A stretch of 44,295 nt of DNA, taken from the NCBI GenBank assembly GCA_001724265.1, contig MEDY01000253.1, forward strand, positions 1 to 44,295. Direction: 5' to 3'. Below are positions 10,201 through 19,200 of this stretch, piece by piece. How positions within the stretch are numbered: position 1 is the stretch's first letter; the number at the start of each line of letters is the position of its first letter. The stretch is from Rhizaria sp. SCN 62-66 (taxonomy: Eukaryota > Rhizaria, unplaced). The position numbers and the translations under genes were made by a program. The notes beneath the pieces were generated by a model, which saw only the letters and a program-made list of their open reading frames with translations, was not told the origin of the DNA and made no database searches.

Positions 10201-13200
10201 CCGCCGAGCGCTTCAGTTCAGAGTCCGCTGCCGCTCCTGACGCCTCTTCCGCGTCAGCGTCTGCCAAGGGTACCAAGAAGGGCGCCCGCGGTCGCACGGC
10301 TTCTTCCTCTTCCGCCTCCGCTTCTTCTGCGGCGGCGGACAAGAAGGCGATGGAGGACGCCGACGCTGACGCTGCTGAGGAGTCGTCGGCAGACGTGCTT
10401 GCGCGTGCGGGGATGCTTGTGGGCTCTGCGGCCGCAACGGCTGCGGCGCCTGCGCGCGCGTCGCGTCTGCAGGAGCGCACGAGCGTTCTCGTGGACGCAC
10501 TGACGCGCCCGTTCGTCACTGCGGTGGCGCGTGGCTCCGCTGCGGCGGAGAAGCTCATGCAGCTCATCGCGGAGCTGAGCGACGTGCCGTTGCATTCGCT
10601 GGTCGCACAGGCCACGGAGCAGCTCACGCTGCCGATCCGTAACTCCAGTTTGGTCACGCTGGCGATGCCCACACGCATCGCCTTCATCGGCGCGCTTGTC
10701 TTCGGGCTCCACCTCGACGCCAAGGCGTCCGTGGTGGACGTCTCCAAGTACGTCATGCTGCTGCGGCAGGCCGTCGCGGATGTGGACGCCGAGGACTACT
10801 CGCTGTCGGCGTCGATGCGCACGCCCATGACGGCCAACTTCGCCTACAACTGCATGGCCTTCGGGCCGCGCACGCCTGAGGACCCCTGCGCGGCGCTGGC
10901 GTCGCTCAAGAAGCTTTCGCCGCCGCAGGTCGAGTTCTCGTACCCGACGACCACGTCGCTGGGCGCGGGCGTCTCGAGCGACAACTCGCTCGCGCACCCG
11001 CGCCCGTGGCTCACCACGCGGCTGCGTGTCGCTAGCATCGCTGTGCTCGGCGCCGCGTGCCTGCACCCCACGGTCCAGGCCGCCGTCATCGCCGCCAGCG
11101 CACACGCACAGGCCACGTCTGCCGCCACCGCCGCGGGCACAGACGCGCCCCAGCCGCTGTCGGCTGAGACCGTGGAGCTCGTGGACCTGCACTCGTCGGC
11201 CACGCGCGTGCTCTTCCGTGCCTTTTCATCGCGTCTTCCCGAGGTCTCGGCGGCCGCGATGGACGCCGTGACCGCGCTGGCGGGCAGCCACCTGCCGCGC
11301 GAGCTGCTGCATACGTGCCTGCAGCCCGCGCTGGAGGGCTTTAGCACCGGCTCGCCCATCAACATCTGGTTGCTGCAGGTCGTCGCGCGTATGATGCACT
11401 CCTTCTCCTCGTCCTACAACGCCGCGCTGGGCGTGCGCCTGATTGCGCACCTGGAGGAGTATGCCGATGTCGACTCGCTCGTGCGCATGCGCTACGAGCT
11501 GGCGCGCCAGTACCGCGACAACCAGGAGAAGCTCTCGCGCGCGGGGGCCTACTCGAGCGGCTACTACCCCGAGGACGAGGTGCGCATCGTGCGCGGCGTA
11601 CTGGACCTCTTCCCGATGCTACCGTGGCCGGGACCCGGCGTGGTGCCCACGCGCGCCGCCGTCGACGGACTGCTGTCGCTGATCCAGCGCCTCGAGGCGA
11701 CGCTGCCGCTCATGAACGGGCCCGGCTGCCACGGCTCCGTCACCACGTCGCCTTTCCGCCCGCCGCTCGTGCGCACTCTCGTCCTGCACCCCGAGGTGTC
11801 GGCTGAGGCGCTCGTGCTGGGCTGGCGCACGCCCGCGCTGCGCGCGCTGTGCGTGGCTGTGATCGCGCACCCCGACGCGCGCCCGCTGCGCGCGGCGCTG
11901 GAGAAGTACTACCAGGCCCACGCCATGGATGCACTGTTCCCCACCACCGACGCCATCGCCACGGTGCTTAATGCCGCCGCTGCCAGCACCGCCGCGTCGT
12001 CGTCGCCGGCGGCCGCGTCTGGCACGGAGAGCAAGGACGACAAGGACGGCAAAGCCAAGAGCATGACTGACGACGACTCGTCCTCCGCGAGCAGTTCGGC
12101 GGCGGCGGCGGCTTCGACGCCCACGGCGCCTGCGGCGAGCGCGGCCGAGGTGCAGGCGAGTGTGCACCGGTCGCAGCTCTACCACCTGGAGACGATGCGC
12201 GTGCTTAGCCGCTACAACCCGCAGTGGTTGTACACGCCGCCGCCCTCCGCTCCGGCCGCCGACGGCTCCGTGGCGCAGCCGGAGCACAAGGCCGTGTCGG
12301 CTGTGATGCACTACTGGGGCTCCACAGACCGGCGCGCGCGCATGGCGCTGCAGGAGTCGTGGCCGGCGCCCGCGACGGACGAGACGCTGTGGCTGCTGGA
12401 TCTGCTGTGCACGGCCATCTCGGTGAACCCGCACACGCCTTCGCTGCTCTGGCACCCCATGAGTGTTTTCGCGTCCAACACTGTCGTCGACCTCTCGTTC
12501 GTGCACCGCTTCTACCAGCGCTGGGTGTCAGAGGCGTCGCCGGCGCTGATGCGCTCCGCGCTCGAGGACTTTACGCGCTTCGCAGAGCTTGACCCGAGTC
12601 CGTCGCACGGCTACTACAAGGGCACGGCGCTGTCACTCGTCGTCACGCCGATCCTCATGCGCTACGCCACGGTCGCGCTGCGCAACAACGTTCACTCTGC
12701 GTGCATCACCCCCGAGCAGGCCGTCGCTGAGGCGTGCCCGCCCGTGGTGAGCACCACCTCGATGCCCGCGTGGGCCGGCCCCACGGCCACGGCCAAGGCG
12801 GTCTACCCGCGCCCGCTGTCGGCCGCGGCGCCCGCCACTCCGCCGCTCACGCCGCCGTCGGCCAAGACCATGCTGTACCTCATGCGGCCCGCCGCGCCGG
12901 CCGTGATCGAGGTGCTCGATGCCGAGCCCGCGGGCGCGCGCGCCGCCGCCGCCGCCGTCGCGCCCGGCACGCTCACGCAGCTGGCGCACGCGCTGGCGTG
13001 CGTGCCCGCGTTCCTGAGCGAGAGCGATGTCGACGGCGTCGTGGGCACGGGCTACGACGGCTGGCCGCTCTCGTCGCCGCGCGAGACGCTGACGATGGAG
13101 GACCTGGCTGCGCTGCAGGACCCGGCTCTGCTGGAGCGGCTGCTAGGCGCACTCTTCCACGAGATCGCCGACCCTACCGTGTCGCCCCTCCCCGCCGAGA

Positions 13201-16200
13201 CGATCGCGTACGCCGCGACGGCGGGCCCGAGCGCATTATCCGTGCGCGCGGCGACGACTGAGGCTGCTCACGCCGAGTTTTCCGTGCAGGTGCTGCGCGC
13301 GATCGTCGTGCTTGTGGAGGCGCTGGGCGATGCCATGCCGCAGCAGCACCGCCGCGTGCTGATGCGCTACGCATGGACCGCGCTGCGCAGCGGCCGCGAG
13401 CTGCACAAGGCCTGGGCCTACGTTGCGCTGGGCCGCTTCACGAGCTTCTACGACCACTCGTCGCGCCTGCCCATGCAGGTGTACGTGCTGCTGCTCAAGG
13501 ACTACAAGGTGGATGAGCCCGCGCGCGTGCTGCTGCGGCGCGCCATCGACCTGCTTCTGCCGGGGCTCTCGGTGCGCTCGCAGTCGCCCAACGGGCGCAC
13601 GCCGCAGTGGATCAAGTGGACGAAGCGGCTCGTGGTGCAGGAGCACTCGTCGTCGGACCACCTGTTCCACATCTGGCGCGTGCTCGCCGCGCACCCGCTG
13701 CTCTTCTACCCCGCGCGCTCGCAGCTCGTGCTCACACTCGTCAACTCACTCTCGCGCATCGGGCTCTCGCCCAGCCGCTCCTTCGAGCACCGCCGATTGT
13801 GCATCGACCTGGCCTCGCTCGTCGTGCTCTGGGACGAGATCGCGCTCGCCGAGCACAAGCGCCACACCGCCGCCGTCGAGCACAACAAGGCCGTCTGCGA
13901 GCGCTACCGCAAGCACCGCGACGCCGAGGCCGCCAACCGCACGCCCGCGCAGTCGCTGACGATTTCTGTCGGCGCTGACGGCGCCTCCTCTGCGGCATCG
14001 CAGGCGGCGACCGCGATGACTGACGGCGACGCCGCTGTCCTCGCCAGCTCCGCGCCGGTGAGGGAGTCGGAGCTGCCCGCGGAGTGGGCGGCGCAGTTGC
14101 TGGTGGTGCCGCGCGCGCCGACATCGCTGCCGGTGTGCATCACTGCCGAGGTGGACACGCAGTACTCGCTGCAGACGATCGAGCTCATCACACTCTTCCT
14201 GATCCGCTTCGCGCTGGCCAATTGTCACGAGGATCGCATGCGTCCGCTGGGCAAGCGTGCCGTGCGCACGCTGAACCGCGCGCTTATGCTCTGGGGCCAC
14301 CTCGGTGACGTGCGCTTCACGTCGATCGAGCGCCACGTCTCGGGCGCCATCAACGGGCCCGAGTACACGGCCGTGCTGTCGTACTCGCTCGACATTGCCA
14401 ACCTGCTCGTGGCGCGCAAGCTACCCAGCTGGACGGCGGCCAGCGCGGCGTCGATGCTCAACCTCATCCAGCAATGTATTAAGGTTAATCACGAGAAGTT
14501 CCGTGTGGGCCTCTTCACGCTCTGCCGGCGCCTGGTGCACATCTTCCCGCCCTTCGACGCCGTGCCTGCCGTGGGACTGCCGCTGGCCGGTGTGGACCCG
14601 GCGAGCAAGCAGATGCGCGTGCCGATTTCGGTGCTTCTGCCGCCCGCGATGCAGCAGCTCTACAGCGAGCTGCAGGACGTGCTATATCAGGGCCTCGTCA
14701 ACCTAGACAAGAGCACCATTCAGACGCTGGTGGGCATGCTCGACGTGCTCACCGACGCCGCTCCGGCGTTTATCGACTGGGACGCGCTGCTCATGGCCGT
14801 GATCAAGACGCTCCCGCGTCTCATGACCGAGTACACGAACCTGCAGCAGCCCGGAGCGCAGCTGTCGGTGGAGATGCGTATGTTCCTATACTCGCTCAAC
14901 CAGACTATCCCCAAGGTCGTCATGATCGCCCAGCGCCGCCGTACGCCGCTCGTGACCGAGGTCCGCAAGTCGCTGCTCATGCACGTCGTGCATATCTTTG
15001 ACAGCACCAGCGACGCCGACATGCTCAACCCGATCACGGAGATTCTGTCCGACTGGTTCATCGCCGCGTATCCGCTGCCCGAAGGACTCGAGCTCTTCCC
15101 GGGCTTCATGCCACGCCCGCGCTTGACGCGGCCCTACGTCTCGGCGCGTGTGTCGCCCTCGGTGAACCCGGGCGCAATTCGCCTCACGTGCAAGGAGTCT
15201 CTATCGCTGTTGGTTAAGATCGGCCGCCTGCTCTCGCACCAGGAGGACTCGCTCATTCTCACTTTCCTGTCGCTGCTCATGCGTTTCTTCGTTTTCATCG
15301 AGCTCTCGCTCGCGAATAGCCCAGCGAACAATGTGCGTCCCGAGTGGATCACGCGGTTGCAGTCGACGTACATGTCGGCGCTCACCTGCGGCATTCCCGG
15401 CGTCGCGCGCGTCTTCGCCAACATGTGGCACTCGCGCATCGGTCTCACGCCCTTTGATCGCCTTAACCAGATCCTCACTATCGTTGACTGGGACGCCGTG
15501 TCTAACACGTATTGGCTCTCTCTCGGTGTCGACCTGCTGCTCACGCTGCTTGACGGCGCACCCGTGCTCGAGACGGAGGCCTGGGCTTCCAAGGCGCTGC
15601 CGCTCGTCTCGGCTGTGCCTTCGTCCGGCGTGCCCGGGCTTTTGCCGGCCTCGCGCCTCGCGCAGCTTGCCGTCACTGCGGGCGCGCCCGTTGGTCCTGC
15701 GCTCCCACTGACGACCTCGCGCGCGGCGCTTGCTGCCGCGGCTGCAGCGCCCTATGCGGCGCCCATTGTCGACGTCGCTGCGCAGACACGCGACGACACG
15801 CTGTTGGCGCTGCGCGATGGGCTTGAGCTCACCAACACAGCGGCGCTACTGCCCGCATACATCGGCCTCTCGTCGCACCTGTCGGCGCCCGCGCACGCTT
15901 CGCGCACGTCGTCGTCGATCGCGCCGACGCCCGTGCACGTGCCTTCTCTGCGTGACCTGCGCCCCGCGCGCTACGCCGGTGACGCTCTCTCCGCTGCGCG
16001 CACGGCCTCTCTTGTCGCCACCACCTCGGCGTCGTCGCTGGCGTCGGCTCACAGCACCGTCTCGGCCGCCAACGGCGTTGCGCCCTCGGCGCGCCGCGTG
16101 GACCACTCTGTCGCGACGCTTGCAGGCACGCTCACTACGCTCACGCACACGCCCGCGCTGCCATCGCTCGTCGAGAGTGTTCGCAGCAGCAAGCCGCCCG

Positions 16201-19200
16201 GGACTGGACTCGTGGGGCCTGACAATATTGGCGGCACGGAGCTGCTGCTGCCGCAGGTGGCCGCGCCGCCGCCCGCGGGCATGGTTTACGCACCCACGGT
16301 GCCTGCGCCCGGCTCGTTCTCACAGGAGGCTGCAGCGCTGCGCTTGTCGCACGCGCGCGCGTTGGCTCAGGCCGAACGCGCCGAGACGGCCGCGCTGGCG
16401 CCCTCGGTGGCGCTGACGGCGCAGGACCGCTGGTCCGTTTCGCACCGCCTGGTGACGCGTCACGCGTCGTTCCTGACGTACGCCGCACAGTACTCGACGA
16501 CAAGCTCGCTCATCTCGGCGCTGCGCTCGTACGTGACGTGCGAGTGGCTTGTGGCTCACACGCTCTGGCGCGCGCTCTTCCCGGCCGTGTGGGCTGTTAT
16601 CTCTGAGTCGCAGCGCCAGCACCTCACCCAGTCGCTGCACGTGCTATTCTCCAAGGAGTTCCATCGCAAGACGCAGTTCGAGCGGCCCAACGTCGTGCAG
16701 ACGCTCGTTGATGGCTTCTACGCCTGTATTGACCGCCCGCACCTGCTCCCGCGTCTGTCGGCCGACCTGCTGCGTCACCTAGCCGTCACGAACAACGTCT
16801 GGATGCCCATTATGTCGATGCTGGAGACGCGCCTGGTGCGCAACGTTCACGAGCCGCAGGTAGTGCGCGCCTCTGCTGCTCACGGCCACAGCGGCGGCTT
16901 CGCGGGCTCGCATGGCCACTCGATGCACGCGTCGGCCGCCGACGCGCTCGTTGAGATCTACTCGGCGCTGTCGGAGCGCGACATGTGGGCGGGGCTGTGG
17001 CGCCACCGGCTCATCCTGGAGACGTCGCGCTCCGCCATCACGTACTCACAGATGGGCCAGTGGTCGCAGGCGCAGGATCACTACCTGGCCGCGATGCGGC
17101 GCTACTCGCAGCTGCTGCAGCAGCAGATGCAGGCCGCGCCCATGCAGCACATCGAGATGGCGCCTAACGACAATCTGCGCGTGTGCACGGGCGCTGAGAC
17201 GCGTCTGTGGGAGGACGAGTGGGTGCGTTCGATGCAGCACCTCAACCAGTGGGACGTGCTGTCCGAGGTCGCCGCGCACTCGCTCGTGCCCGAGCAGCAG
17301 CTCGACTGTGCCTGGCGCCTCGGCCGCTGGGAGATGACACAGGACATTTTCCGCCGCTACGACCTGCACGAGTCGCCCAAGTGCAAGCTCTACCAGCTAC
17401 ACATGCGCCTCGAGAGCGCGGCCTCCGCGCTTGCGCTGGCCGCCGATCCCCAGGAGCGTGGCAAGCCCGACGTGGCGCGCCTCGTGCCCACAGCCGAGAA
17501 CGTGCAGGAGTTCGAGCGCATCTCCGAGCAGTCGCTGTTTTACGCCATCCAAGAGTGGCAGCTGCTGCCGACCTTTGCCTTGGACGCGCACGTGCCCATG
17601 CTGCACCGCCTGCAGCGTCTCGTCGACGCTCAGGAGTCGATCGCGCTCGTCGCCGACGCCACGGACGTGCGCCGCGCCGTCATCTCAGACGCGCTGGTGG
17701 ACCCCGTGACCAAGGAGCGCTCGCTGCTGCAGCAGGCTGCGCAGCTCACGTCGCCGATGCTTGCCAAGACGCGGCGCATCACCACGGCTTGGCGCGACCG
17801 CGTGCCCAACTCGTGGGACGACCTGCTGGTGTGGGGCGACATCATGTCGTGGCGCTCGCTGCTGCTTGTCTACCTCCGCGACGCGCTGCCGCAGCTCACA
17901 CTCGACCCTTCGCTGCGCTCCGCCAACGGACTCGCGTCGCCTACGCAGGAGCTCTCGTGGTCGCTCGTCCGCTTCGCGCAGGCTGCGCGCAAGCAGGGCG
18001 CCTTCGACACGGCCGTGGCCGCCCTCACCAAGCTTGCCGGTGTGTCGTCCTCGCCGCTGATTCCGACTATTCCCGCCGCGCTGATGCCGCAGCGTGTGCA
18101 GACGCCGGGCGCCCCGCAGCAGCCCGCACTGCAGCCGCTGACTGTGTCTGAGCCCTCGGACATGTTCGCCTCCGTCTCCGAGCAGGCCAAGGCGGCTGCC
18201 GCGATCAACGAGCAGGTCTCTGCACTTGCCCTCGTCGCGGGCTGCCGCTTCGACCTGGTGACGAGCGACGCTCAGCGCGCCGAGATCTTGCGTCTGCGTG
18301 CCGAGGCGCTCAAGGAGTTAGGCTTCGGCGACGAGTCGAACCTTGCCTTCTCGTCCTCACTGTCGGTGTCGCCGACGTACGGCCGCGGATGGACGGCGTG
18401 GGGTCAGTTCTGCGACCGCGTTTTCGCGCTCAAGCACGAGCCCATGTGGGCGGACAACGCCATCGTGTGCTTCCTGCTCGGCGCGGCGTGGCGCGACCCC
18501 AAGGCCCTGCTCGCCATGCCGCGCGTCTTCTGGCTGCTCTACACTGACGCGCTGCACCACGACACGCTTAAGGTGCAGCACACAGCGCAGCTCGAGGCGC
18601 ACGCTGCGGCCACGCGCGCGGCGCAAGCCGAGGGCAAGGACCCGCCCGCGGCGCCGCTCGAGCCCGGCACGTCGTCGGTCGCGGCGTCGTTCCAGCGCAT
18701 GTGGGAGCAGTGCCAGCTTTCTGTCTGGCTGGGCTGGCTGCCACAGCTTGTGTCGGCCATCTCGCGCTCCGAGGGCACGGTGTTGCGGCCTGTGCTGGTG
18801 GCGCTGGGGATGAAGCTGTGTCCACAGAACGTGTACCAGGTTCTGCGCGCGGCCTACTTTGACTACCGCGAGACGGTGCTGCACATGCAGCAGACGAGCG
18901 AGGCGCCGCCGCAGAACAGCGTTTACTTGGCAGCCTTCCATCGCACGGACGAGATAATTCACGTCGTGCGCGAGGTTCACCCGCTGCTACTCTTGCAGCT
19001 GGATCGCATCTCGGACGAGATTGCGCGCCGCTTCAAGGCCGAGCCCGACGAGGACCTCCTGCCCATCCTCTACTCCGTCCTGGAGAAGTGCTTCCGCATT
19101 GGAATGGCCGTCCCGCGCGGCGACGGCGTGCTGCTGTCGACGTGCACGTCGCTCGAGCGCATCTGCCACCGCTACCTCACCGTCGACCATCAGACGCTCA